From assembly GCA_018715365.1 (NCBI GenBank), contig DVLU01000006.1:1-54865 (forward strand): DNA of 54,865 nucleotides, written 5' to 3'. The position numbers and the translations under genes were made by a program. Under the pieces are notes generated by a model that searched no databases, was not told the DNA's origin, and saw only the letters and a list, made by a program, of their open reading frames with translations. This document shows, in pieces, positions 1-6,483 of the stretch; within the stretch, counting starts at the first letter, position 1; each line of letters starts with the position of its first letter. This DNA comes from Candidatus Ornithomonoglobus intestinigallinarum. Lineage in GTDB: Bacteria > Bacillota > Clostridia > UBA1381.

Positions 1-651
1 CTTATAATTTTTATAGCATGGATGTGCGCGTTCAGCGCAATAACAAAGCTGCCGATAGGGCTTTACGGGATAATGGACATGTCGCGCGTAATATTTGCGA
101 CGCTCCTCGGCACCGTTGTGCTGAACGAAACGTTCACGCTGCGCACGGCAGCCGGCCTTGCTGCCGTTCTTGCCGGGCTGCTGCTTGTGAACACGCAAAA
201 GCACGGCAGTGCGCTCAAAACGGAAAACGGCTCCGGCAGGTTTATTGTACTGACGCTTATATCGTGTTTTTTAAGCGCCTGCTCGGAGCTTCTCGATAAG
301 GTGCTCATGAGCTCGCTCGAAAGCGGCCAGCTGCAATTCTGGTATATGCTGTTCCTTACGGCGCTGTATCTCGGATATATGCTTGCAAAGCGCATGAAAA
401 TAGATTTCAAAGTGATATTTAAAAATTACTGGATAATAATCCTCAGCCTGCTTTTTGTTGCCGGCGACAGGGCGCTTTTTATCGCCTGCGCCGATGAGAG
501 CAGCAGCGTTACGGCAATAACGCTTATAAAGCAGTGCTCCGTGATCGTTACCATAATAGGCGGCAGGGTATTCTTTAAGGAAACGGGAACGGCGAAAAAG
601 CTTATCTGCGCCGCCGTTGTCATAGCGGGAATAATGCTTGCGCTTACATAA
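1..651 (+). CDS. EamA/DMT-family transporter, 5' truncated by window edge
   Basis: The reading frame is open from the first base, so only the C-terminal part of the gene is present. It shows about six hydrophobic helices, and a glutamate after the second visible segment (VLNETF) is typical of EamA (drug/metabolite transporter) proteins, where each half has five helices. The end of the first EamA repeat and the whole second repeat (GQLQFWYMLFL onward, ending GIMLALT) are visible. The likely role is export or uptake of a small metabolite across the cytoplasmic membrane; the substrate cannot be inferred. A hairpin terminator follows about 50 bases after the stop. Family assignment is confident, function is not. 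Confidence 0.75.
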   Translation, partial: LIIFIAWMCAFSAITKLPIGLYGIMDMSRVIFATLLGTVVLNETFTLRTAAGLAAVLAGLLLVNTQKHGSALKTENGSGRFIVLTLISCFLSACSELLDKVLMSSLESGQLQFWYMLFLTALYLGYMLAKRMKIDFKVIFKNYWIIILSLLFVAGDRALFIACADESSSVTAITLIKQCSVIVTIIGGRVFFKETGTAKKLICAAVVIAGIMLALT

Positions 652-698
652 ACGAACGCGCCGCGCCGTTTTGATGCCCGCGCACGGCCGTTATTTTG

Positions 699-736
699 TT
701 CCGCCGCGAAATTTTCCGGCGGAATGAAATTTTTTT
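699..736 (+). terminator. Rho-independent terminator after EamA gene
   Basis: An 8-bp perfect stem (TTCCGCCG / CGGCGGAA, 699-706 and 717-724) is followed by a T-rich tract ending at 736. It lies between the transporter stop and the tRNA promoter. Confidence 0.7.
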
Positions 737-737
737 C

Positions 738-766
738 TTGACAAAACGGCAAAAATATAGTAAACT
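738..766 (+). promoter_or_regulatory. Sigma-A-type promoter for tRNA-Ala
   Basis: TTGACA at 738-743, a 17-bp spacer, and TAAACT at 761-766, 11 bases before the mature tRNA 5' end. Confidence 0.75.
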
Positions 767-777
767 GTTATATGCAC

Positions 778-853
778 GGGGCATTAGCGCAGTTGGGAGC
801 GCATCACACTGGCAGTGTGGGGGTCAGGGGTTCAAGTCCCCTATGCTCCACCA
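778..853 (+). tRNA. tRNA-Ala (anticodon GGC)
   Basis: A complete cloverleaf of 76 nt with encoded CCA. The acceptor arms GGGGCAT/ATGCTCC pair fully. The D arm is GCGC/GCGC. The anticodon loop CTGGCAG carries GGC, and the T loop is GGTTCAAGTCC. It is a single-gene transcript with its own promoter and terminator. Confidence 0.95.
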
Positions 854-900
854 AAACCACCGACAGCCGCATAGCTATGCGGCTGTCGGTGGTTTTTTTT
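853..900 (+). terminator. Terminator of tRNA-Ala, 44-nt perfect palindrome
   Basis: Bases 853-896 form a perfect palindrome centred on AGCT (873-876), followed by T's to 900. It begins with the last base of the tRNA CCA end. A stem this long should stop transcription from either side. Confidence 0.9.
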
Positions 901-919
901 CGGAGGTTCCAAACAAGAA

Positions 920-995
920 GCGGCGCATATTTCCCCTTCCGAGGAATGTATGTGCAGCGTAACATCCTTTCCGAGGAAGGGGTGATATGTGCCGC
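920..995 (+). repeat. 76-bp palindromic dispersed repeat, copy 1
   Basis: This starts GCGGCGCATAT and ends ATATGTGCCGC. The ends pair, and so do the internal arms CCCCTTCC and GGAAGGGG, so the unit can fold into one long hairpin. A copy at 37500-37575 differs by about one base; a third is inverted at 26111-26186. All are exactly 76 bp. It carries no ORF of its own. A GC-rich hairpin (GGGGGTTCCAAAGGGGGC type) follows about 25 bp downstream, as at the other copies. Confidence 0.85.
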
Positions 996-1018
996 AAACA
1001 AAAAACGCGGCAGCAGTC

Positions 1019-1050
1019 GGGGGTTCCAAAGGGGGCGGAGCCCCCTTTGA
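1019..1050 (+). repeat. Short GC-rich hairpin repeat (GGGGGTTCCAAAGGGGGC family)
   Basis: GGGGGTTCCAAAGGGGGCGG followed by AGCCCCCTTTGA; the arms AAAGGGGGC and GCCCCCTTT pair. Further copies lie at 1328-1359, 18129-18160, 26051-26079 (inverted), 26209-26236 (inverted variant), 34339-34370 and 37590-37622. All are intergenic. Confidence 0.85.
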
Positions 1051-1062
1051 GAAAACAAAAAG

Positions 1063-1310
1063 GCAACTGTTATCTGTTCCGCTCAAAAATCGCCTTGCTG
1101 CGCTCACGCATACCACACGCCCCGGCATATGCAAAAAACTTTATCGTATTCACGAAGACGGCATGCGTTTCGCTTGCTGCACCGAACATTTCGCGTAACA
1201 GACAACAGCCGCCTTACACAACAGCAGCTTAAAAGCGCACGTCATCTGTCTGCGGAAGAGCCTTAACGCGCACCGTGCGTTACCAGCTCGGAGCAGATAG
1301 TGACGGGCGC
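1063..1310 (+). repeat. ~245-bp dispersed repeat, copy 1
   Basis: From GGCAACTGTTATCTGTTCCG to GACGGGCGC, this segment matches 17863-18100 with scattered substitutions and small indels. Its last ~73 bp also recur at 7923-7995. It contains the hairpin TAACGCGCA..GTGCGTTA. No credible gene is seen. It is bounded on both sides by the short GC-rich hairpin repeat (1019-1050 and 1328-1359). Confidence 0.85.
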
Positions 1311-1327
1311 GAAAAAAAGAAAAACCC

Positions 1328-1359
1328 GGGGGTTCCAAAGGGGGCGGAGCCCCCTTTGA
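1328..1359 (+). repeat. Short GC-rich hairpin repeat, second copy upstream of ldh
   Basis: The same core as 1019-1050 (GGGGGTTCCAAAGGGGGCGG). Together they flank the ~245-bp repeat as if the three form a composite block. The block lies just upstream of ldh. Confidence 0.85.
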
Positions 1360-1420
1360 AAAAAATGAATAAAACCGCGGGCACCGGCAAACAATAACAA
1401 AAAAACGGGAGGACATCATC

Positions 1421-2362
1421 ATGTTCAGAGGAAAAACAGTTATAGTCGGCGCAGGCTTTGTCGGCTCAACAATAGCATACACAATAATGTGCGGCGGTCT
1501 GTTTAACGACATCGTGCTTATTGATATAGACAAAAACAAGGCCGAGGGCGACGCAATGGATATGGCACACGGCGTGTCGTTCGTAAAACCGGTAAATATC
1601 CGCAGCGGCGGCTACAGCGAATGCGCCGACGCCGACATCGTTGTAATAACAGCCGGCGCCAACCAAAAGCCGGGCGAAACGCGCCTTGACCTGCTTAAGA
1701 AAAACTCCTCCATTATAAAGGACATCACCGAAAGCGTGCTTCGCTTTGCGCCGCCCGACATAATCCTTCTTACCGTAACAAACCCCGTCGATATTCTCAC
1801 CTATATAACGTACCGCGTTTCCGGGCTGCCTAAAAACCGCGTCCTCGGCTCGGGCACTGTGCTCGACACATCGCGCCTTAAATATATGCTGTCGCGCCAT
1901 ACGGGCATCGACGCGCGCAACTGCCATACGTATATAATAGGCGAGCACGGCGACAGCGAGGTTGCCGCCTGGAGCATAAGCAATATCGCGGGAATACCGA
2001 TGAGCGATTACGCCGCGCGCACCGGCAAATGCACCCCGGAGGATCTGGAGCTTATGTGCCGCCGCGTAAAAAACGCCGCATATGAAATAATAGACAAAAA
2101 AGGCGCAACGTACTATGCAATCGCGCTTGCCGTAAACAGGATCTGCGCCTGCATCGCCGGCGAGGAAAATTCCGTGCTCACCGTTTCGGGCATTCTTGAA
2201 GGCGAATACGGCATCTCAAACGCCGCGCTCTCCCTTCCCACAAAGCTCTCCGGCTTCGGCGTTGAGGAAATACTCGAAGTCCCGCTTTCCGACGCAGAAA
2301 CGCAGGGACTAAGAGAAAGCGCCGCAACACTCAAAAAATATATAACGGAGCTCGGGTTTTGA
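1421..2362 (+). CDS. ldh: L-lactate dehydrogenase
   Basis: An NAD-dependent L-lactate dehydrogenase of 313 residues, the usual length, that interconverts pyruvate and lactate in the cytoplasm. The Rossmann motif GAGFVGS is at residues 10-16, with acidic D35 for NAD ribose. The substrate loop AGANQKPGETR (78-88) has glutamine at the specificity position, as in lactate rather than malate dehydrogenases. TNPVDILTY, the D..R pair in LDTSRL, and the catalytic-histidine motif GEHGDSE follow in order. A GGGAGG Shine-Dalgarno precedes ATG. It is probably monocistronic, ending at hairpins shared with a convergent gene, and likely serves in fermentative NAD regeneration. Confidence 0.95.
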   Translation: MFRGKTVIVGAGFVGSTIAYTIMCGGLFNDIVLIDIDKNKAEGDAMDMAHGVSFVKPVNIRSGGYSECADADIVVITAGANQKPGETRLDLLKKNSSIIKDITESVLRFAPPDIILLTVTNPVDILTYITYRVSGLPKNRVLGSGTVLDTSRLKYMLSRHTGIDARNCHTYIIGEHGDSEVAAWSISNIAGIPMSDYAARTGKCTPEDLELMCRRVKNAAYEIIDKKGATYYAIALAVNRICACIAGEENSVLTVSGILEGEYGISNAALSLPTKLSGFGVEEILEVPLSDAETQGLRESAATLKKYITELGF

Positions 2363-2366
2363 CAAT

Positions 2367-2398
2367 AAAAAAACGGTGTGCCTCAAAAAGACACACCG
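2367..2398 (-). terminator. Terminator of the leftward transcript
   Basis: The 7-bp stem CGGTGTG/CACACCG (2374-2380, 2392-2398) is followed on the minus strand by seven U's (A-run 2367-2373). It serves the minus-strand gene at 2558-2824. Confidence 0.8.
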
Positions 2399-2399
2399 A

Positions 2400-2427
2400 G
2401 GGACCGGCGCCCCATTGCGCCGGTCCC
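2400..2427. terminator. Perfect 11-bp hairpin between convergent genes
   Basis: GGGACCGGCGC (2400-2410) pairs perfectly with GCGCCGGTCCC (2417-2427), followed by CTTT on the plus strand. It probably terminates ldh. Confidence 0.6.
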
Positions 2428-2557
2428 CTTTCACTTTACCTTCGGATGCTCCGCCAAGTCCGGTAATGGCAGGAAGGAAAGCGGAGCAGCTGTGAGCTTA
2501 AGTTTTTAAATTTATTTTTCCGAAGCTTCCTTATTGTACGCGTCCGGTTGTATGCGT
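2428..2557. other. Structured intergenic segment, function unknown
   Basis: No ORF is supported here. An 8-bp stem TGCTCCGC/GCGGAGCA encloses a 26-nt purine-rich loop, and an outer pair CTTCGGA/TCCGAAG can close over it. It might be the 3' UTR of the leftward transcript or a separate RNA. I compared it by eye with SRP RNA and common riboswitches and found no match. Confidence 0.35.
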
Positions 2558-2824
2558 TCAGCCGTTTGCCGCCATTTTCATCGGCGGTGCGATCGACCTT
2601 ACCTTCGGCATAGCGCCCTCGTCGTATTTTGTGGAATCTTCATATATGACGTCAAAAAAATCTTCGGTGATGTATATTACACTGTAGTCGCATGACGACA
2701 TCCGTCTAAGGCGTTCCAGTACTTCTCTTTTGCTTTCGGCCTCCACAAAATCAAACTCATCGCCGCTTGCTTTGCGTAAATCCTTGCCGCTGCCGATAAT
2801 GCACATTTTAAGCATATCACTCAC
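2558..2824 (-). CDS. Small protein resembling V-type ATP synthase subunit F
   Basis: An 88-residue protein. The N-terminal strand KMCIIGSGKDL, the middle DYSVIYITEDFFDVI and the end MPKVRSIAPP follow the layout of the V/A-type ATPase subunit F fold (β-strand, helix, ITE segment, proline-rich strand). The match is by pattern only. It has a clear AAAGGTG Shine-Dalgarno before ATG and its own terminator. No other V-ATPase subunit is nearby, so it may be a stand-alone regulator with this fold or an orphaned subunit. It is divergent from the TetR gene. Confidence 0.6.
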   Translation of the reverse strand: MSDMLKMCIIGSGKDLRKASGDEFDFVEAESKREVLERLRRMSSCDYSVIYITEDFFDVIYEDSTKYDEGAMPKVRSIAPPMKMAANG

Positions 2825-2869
2825 ACCTTTCGCTGTATAAAATATCGTCCACCTTTCAATAATATTTTC

Positions 2870-2898
2870 TTGACATCCTCTTGTCTAAAGTATATAAT
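2870..2898 (+). promoter_or_regulatory. Promoter of the TetR-family gene
   Basis: TTGACA (2870-2875), a 17-bp spacer, and TATAAT (2893-2898); a perfect sigma-A consensus. Confidence 0.85.
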
Positions 2899-2986
2899 AT
2901 ATTTATGGAAATTTCAATATGCAAAAGAGTTCTATTGTCTTATATTTTACACATTCCGCAAAGTGTCTATTAACAGGAGTAACATC

Positions 2987-3538
2987 ATGGACAGAAAAAC
3001 CTCCGACCTGAGAGTCAAACGCACACGCAGCCTGTTGTCACTTGCGCTTCTCAATCTTATGCAGACGCGCTCGTTCGACAAAATTTCGGTCATGAACATA
3101 TGCGAACGCGCAATGGTCCACCGCGCAACGTTCTATCTTCATTTTACCGACAAATACGATCTGCTCCGCTTTATTATGGATATGCACGCCGAGCAGCTCA
3201 CAGACCCGTCAATAACCGATGCGGCCGAATACATAAAAAACGCCGCCGACCGTTTTTTTGCCGACATCGAAAAAAACTTTACGGCATACAAAAACATAGT
3301 CCAAAAAAACGACAGCCTGACATTTATGAAAGCCGTATCGGACAATATCTATAAAACGGTTTACAAAAAGCTTGCGGAAACCTCAAGCTGCGAACCGGAA
3401 ACTACAGAGCTCCGCGCGGCGCTCATAAGCGGCGGCGCGTCAATGCTTGCGGTAAAAATGTGCACGTCAAAAGCAAAGCCCGACCGCAAACGCTTCATGC
3501 CCGAAATAAACAGATATATCGAAAGCATCGTAAATTAA
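2987..3538 (+). CDS. TetR/AcrR-family transcriptional regulator
   Basis: A 183-residue repressor-type protein. I chose the ATG at 2987 because AGGAG lies seven bases upstream and the consensus promoter sits before it; longer upstream frames would cross that promoter. Residues 8-55 form the TetR helix-turn-helix: ALLNLMQTRSFDKISVMNIC, then RATFYLHFTDKYDLL, the classic recognition-helix signature. The C-terminal part is a variable helical ligand/dimerisation domain with similarity to the DhaS/TetR_C_7 group. Target genes are not evident; the divergent small gene at 2558-2824 is one candidate. Confidence 0.85.
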   Translation: MDRKTSDLRVKRTRSLLSLALLNLMQTRSFDKISVMNICERAMVHRATFYLHFTDKYDLLRFIMDMHAEQLTDPSITDAAEYIKNAADRFFADIEKNFTAYKNIVQKNDSLTFMKAVSDNIYKTVYKKLAETSSCEPETTELRAALISGGASMLAVKMCTSKAKPDRKRFMPEINRYIESIVN

Positions 3539-3649
3539 GCCCCCTTCGGAACGCGCGAATGCGGCGGTTTTTCGCGCCCTTCCGCAGACAGATAACGCGC
3601 GCTGTCCCGATAGCCGTCCTCCCGTGCAAAAGGCAAATCCGTCTGTCAT

Positions 3650-3693
3650 ACACCTCCCGCGTAAGCATATGCTTATACGGGAGGTGTTTTTTT
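3650..3693 (+). terminator. Terminator-like hairpin that contains the sigK Shine-Dalgarno
   Basis: ACACCTCCCG (3650-3659) pairs with CGGGAGGTGT (3678-3687), with the inner palindrome AAGCATATGCTT, followed by seven U's (3687-3693). The 3' arm contains GGGAGGTG (3679-3686), nine bases before the GTG start of sigK. The hairpin could therefore both end upstream transcription and hide the sigK ribosome-binding site. Confidence 0.75.
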
Positions 3694-3695
3694 CA

Positions 3696-4385
3696 GTGTT
3701 TACGGTATTGCTTGACTACATGCGCACGCTGCTTATCCTTGCGGGATACGTCAGCGGAACGGCGTCGTTTCCGAAGCCCCTTACAAAGGCCGAGGAACGC
3801 GAATATCTCGAAAAATTCAAAAACGGCGACGACGACGCAAAAAACATACTCATAGAAAGGAATCTGCGTCTTGTTGCGCATATCGTGAAAAAATACAGCG
3901 GCGACAAAAACCCGGAGGACTTGATCTCAATAGGCACTATAGGCCTTATAAAAGGGATAAACACCTTTGACGGCCAAAAAAACGCACGGCTTTCTTCATA
4001 CATCGCGCGCTGCATAGAAAACGAAGTGCTCATGTATTTAAGAGCCTCCCGGAAGCAAAGCCGCGAGGTATCGATAGAGGAAAGCATAGGCACGGACAAA
4101 GAGGGCAACAGCATGACGTGGGCGGACGTGCTTGTCCCGGAGGGGCGCGACGTTCACGAAACGGTGCAGGCACATCTTGACGCCGATATTCTCTACCGCG
4201 CAATGGATAAAGTCCTTTCGGCGGACGAAAAAAATATAATGATATGGCGCTACGGCCTGGGCGGCTCGCCGCGCAAAACACAAAAAGAAGTCGCCGATAT
4301 TCTCGGCATAAGCAGAAGCTATGTTTCGCGGATAGAAAAGCGCTGCCTTAAGGTATTGTTTGAGGAATTAAAGCAGGGAATATAA
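3696..4385 (+). CDS. sigK: RNA polymerase sporulation sigma factor SigK
   Basis: The late mother-cell sigma factor that directs spore coat and cortex genes. From GTG at 3696 it has 229 residues, close to known SigK. The start was chosen because GGGAGGTG is nine bases upstream and the encoded hydrophobic N-terminus (TVLLDYMRTLLILAGYVSG) matches the inhibitory pro-sequence of pro-SigK. Then come FPKPLTKAEE, region 2 (NLRLVAHIVKKYSG..DLISIGTIGLIKGI), region 3, and the region 4 helix-turn-helix (TQKEVADILGISRSYVSRIE). No skin element or other interruption is present. A hairpin overlies its ribosome-binding site. Confidence 0.92.
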   Translation: MFTVLLDYMRTLLILAGYVSGTASFPKPLTKAEEREYLEKFKNGDDDAKNILIERNLRLVAHIVKKYSGDKNPEDLISIGTIGLIKGINTFDGQKNARLSSYIARCIENEVLMYLRASRKQSREVSIEESIGTDKEGNSMTWADVLVPEGRDVHETVQAHLDADILYRAMDKVLSADEKNIMIWRYGLGGSPRKTQKEVADILGISRSYVSRIEKRCLKVLFEELKQGI

Positions 4386-4397
4386 ATAAAAGAACCG

Positions 4398-4505
4398 GTT
4401 GATTTCAGACGAACGGCACGCAAAAAACGCACCCGGCATTACGGGGTGCGTTTTTGTTTTCGGTCAAACAGCAAAGCTGTTTACCGTTCCGCGTCCAAAG
4501 CGGCT
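4398..4505 (+). repeat. Hairpin repeat element after sigK, short form (includes terminator)
   Basis: The element contains ACGCACCC/GGGTGCGT (4427-4450) plus T5, a good terminator for sigK, then the hairpin AAACAGC-AAA-GCTGTTT (4466-4482). The same order, with similar flanks (GATTTCAGA.. and TTTACCG.. ..GCG), recurs at 11780-11970, where about 75 extra bases split the first hairpin. Confidence 0.75.
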
Positions 4506-4511
4506 TCATAT

Positions 4512-4585
4512 TGGAGCGGGCGGCGGGAATCGAACCCGTAACCTCAGCTTGGGAAGCTGACATTTTACCACTAAACTACGCCCGC
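4512..4585 (-). tRNA. tRNA-Gly (anticodon CCC)
   Basis: A complete cloverleaf of 74 nt with encoded CCA on the minus strand. Acceptor GCGGGCG/CGCCCGC; anticodon stem TCAGC/GCTGA around loop TTCCCAA, giving anticodon CCC; T loop GGTTCGAATCC. Confidence 0.93.
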
Positions 4586-4717
4586 ATAACGGCTTTATTC
4601 ATGTAAGCATTATACATTATAGCATAATATCGCGCGTCAGTCAATATAATTTTAAAATTTTTAGCCTATATTTTTTTCGCGCGGGCTGCCGCCTTTCCGA
4701 TGCGGCAGCCCGGTTTG

Positions 4718-5275
4718 CTATTTCAGCAGCTTTACAAGCACAGCTCCCAATACAACAGCGCCTGCCGACACGCACCACACCGCCGGCACAATATCATACG
4801 GCGCGGCGGAGCCTGCGGCGGCGCGCAGCGCAACGACCGTGGCGGGGAAAACAGTAAACGACGTTGTGTTTAATATCGTAAACATACGCATATCGTCCGA
4901 CGGCTTTTCGGGCTGTGCGTTTTCCCTGTCAAGCGCCTCCATTGCGCGTATGCCGGCAGGCGTTGCGGCGTTGCCCATGCCGAGCAGGTTCGCGCACAGA
5001 TTTACCGTTATAAGCGCACGCCCCTCCTCCCCCGTTTTCGGGAACAGGCATTTTATCACGGGCGAAAACAGGCGCCCGATAAGCTTCATAAGCCCCGCGT
5101 TTTCGCCGGCTTTTAAAATACCCGTCCAAAAGCACATTATCCCCGCAAACGACAAAAGCGTTTCCACGCTGTCCTTTGTGCCGTCAAGCACGGCCGCCGC
5201 CGTTTCCGGCACGGTTCCGTTAAAAAATGCGCATACAAACGAAACGCATACCATAAAGCACCATATACCGCTCAA
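4718..5275 (-). CDS. spmA: Spore maturation protein A
   Basis: A polytopic membrane protein of 185 residues of the SpmA/nucleoside-recognition (Gate) family, needed for full dehydration of the spore core in Bacillus. The signature LLGMGNAATPAGIRAMEAL and the segment TILNTTSFTVFPATVVALR are clear. I place the start at TTG (5275-5273) after a strong GGAGGTG. In most spore formers spmB follows directly; here a GC-rich hairpin (about 4684-4711) and tRNA-Gly come next, so spmB must lie elsewhere or be absent. Confidence 0.9.
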   Translation of the reverse strand: MSGIWCFMVCVSFVCAFFNGTVPETAAAVLDGTKDSVETLLSFAGIMCFWTGILKAGENAGLMKLIGRLFSPVIKCLFPKTGEEGRALITVNLCANLLGMGNAATPAGIRAMEALDRENAQPEKPSDDMRMFTILNTTSFTVFPATVVALRAAAGSAAPYDIVPAVWCVSAGAVVLGAVLVKLLK

Positions 5276-5361
5276 AAAAGCACCTCCGTTTTAATTTATT
5301 TTTCTCTTTTCTTTTCCCGCCGCATGTGTTATAATATTTATATTAGGAGGGCTTATAAATA

Positions 5362-6345
5362 ATGCACGGATATAAAACGTTTCACGAGGAAATAATGAAC
5401 GGGCTTATAGAAAACGTACAAAACGGCAGCAGCTCAAACGCATACGTTTTTGAAGGCGCAAAAGGTTTAAACAAGCACGAAAGCGCTCGTCTTTTTGCCG
5501 CGGCTCTTACGTGTATGTCGCACGGCGGCAGCATACCGTGCGGGATATGCCGCAGCTGCACGGAGTCCGCGGCAAACAGCAATCCCGATATAATTTACGT
5601 TGAAAAACCGAAGGACAAAAAAACGATACCCGTTGATACCATACGCGGCGTAAACACGGACGCGGCCGTGAAGCCGTTCAGCGCGCCGAGGAAGGTGTAT
5701 ATAATAAACGAGGGCGACCTGCTGAGGACCGAAGCTCAGAACGCATTTTTGAAAACGTTTGAGGAGCCGCCCGAATACGCCGTATTTATAATCGTTGTGC
5801 AGAGCGCGTCGAGCCTTTTGCCGACGATTTTGTCGCGCGCCGTTACGGTACGGTTCCCGCGGCTTTCCGATGAGCTCACGTCAAAAATACTGCTTGAGCG
5901 CCATCCGGAGGAGGAAAAGCGCATACCGTTTCTCGTTAATTTCTGCGAGGGGATTCCCGGCAGGGCGGAGGAGATAATAAATGACGGCGAATTTGAGGAG
6001 CTGCGCGGCGAATCGCTTAACGTGCTTGCAAAAATAATGACCGGCGGAAAACGCGCCGCCTTTGACGCCGAGGATTTTACGGAAAAAAACAAGGAAAAGG
6101 CGGGCGAAATATTTTCGTTCTGGACGTCTTATTTAAGGGATATACTCGCGCTTCAGTGCGGCGCATTTGACAGGACGATAAATTCCGACAAGCTGCCGGC
6201 ATTACGTAAGCTTTCGGGCCGTTTTGACGCAAAAACAACAGTCCGCGCCGCCGAGCTCATGATAGAGGGCTTACAAATGCTTGACAGATATATAAAGCCC
6301 TCCGCCGTCGCACTCCGCTGCGCCCTAAGAATAAATATAAAATAA
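5362..6345 (+). CDS. holB: DNA polymerase III delta' subunit
   Basis: A clamp-loader subunit of 327 residues, cytoplasmic, working in the DnaX complex that loads the beta clamp. The degenerate P-loop region (VFEGAKGLNKHESARLFA), the zinc-binding cluster CGICRSC preceded by another cysteine, and KVYIINEGDLLRTEAQNAFL followed by KTFEEPP are diagnostic. The SRC-like motif appears as LSRAVTVRF. The P-loop has lost the GKT core, as is usual for delta'. GGAGG precedes the ATG. It begins 86 bp from the divergent spmA start, so the two share a promoter region. Confidence 0.9.
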   Translation: MHGYKTFHEEIMNGLIENVQNGSSSNAYVFEGAKGLNKHESARLFAAALTCMSHGGSIPCGICRSCTESAANSNPDIIYVEKPKDKKTIPVDTIRGVNTDAAVKPFSAPRKVYIINEGDLLRTEAQNAFLKTFEEPPEYAVFIIVVQSASSLLPTILSRAVTVRFPRLSDELTSKILLERHPEEEKRIPFLVNFCEGIPGRAEEIINDGEFEELRGESLNVLAKIMTGGKRAAFDAEDFTEKNKEKAGEIFSFWTSYLRDILALQCGAFDRTINSDKLPALRKLSGRFDAKTTVRAAELMIEGLQMLDRYIKPSAVALRCALRINIK

Positions 6346-6366
6346 TCCGCAGGGCTTTTGCAGGGG

Positions 6367-6404
6367 CATGCAGGGGGCTTGGGGGGCTGCAAAGCCCCCC
6401 AAAG
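6367..6404 (+). repeat. GC-rich hairpin repeat after holB
   Basis: GCATGCAGGGGGCTTGGGGG, then CTGC-AAA-GCCCCCC. The hairpin GGGGGGC/GCCCCCC probably acts as a terminator. Near-identical units occur at 8013-8051 and, as a variant, at 7872-7912. Confidence 0.75.
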
Positions 6405-6414
6405 CACAAACCCC

Positions 6415-6443
6415 TTGACATTCCCTCTCAACGCAGGTATAAT
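6415..6443 (+). promoter_or_regulatory. Promoter of the secreted leucine-rich-repeat gene
   Basis: TTGACA (6415-6420), a 17-bp spacer, and TATAAT (6438-6443); perfect consensus. Confidence 0.85.
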
Positions 6444-6483
6444 TAAAATATAACAAATCATGTATACGGAAAGGAAGATAAAA

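Noticed and set aside
2428-2557. SRP RNA
   Set aside because: The segment AGGAAGGAAAGCGG recalls the SRP domain, but the GGAA tetraloop stem and flanking loop do not form.
3696-4385. skin-type interruption of sigK
   Set aside because: The gene is continuous from pro-sequence to region 4.
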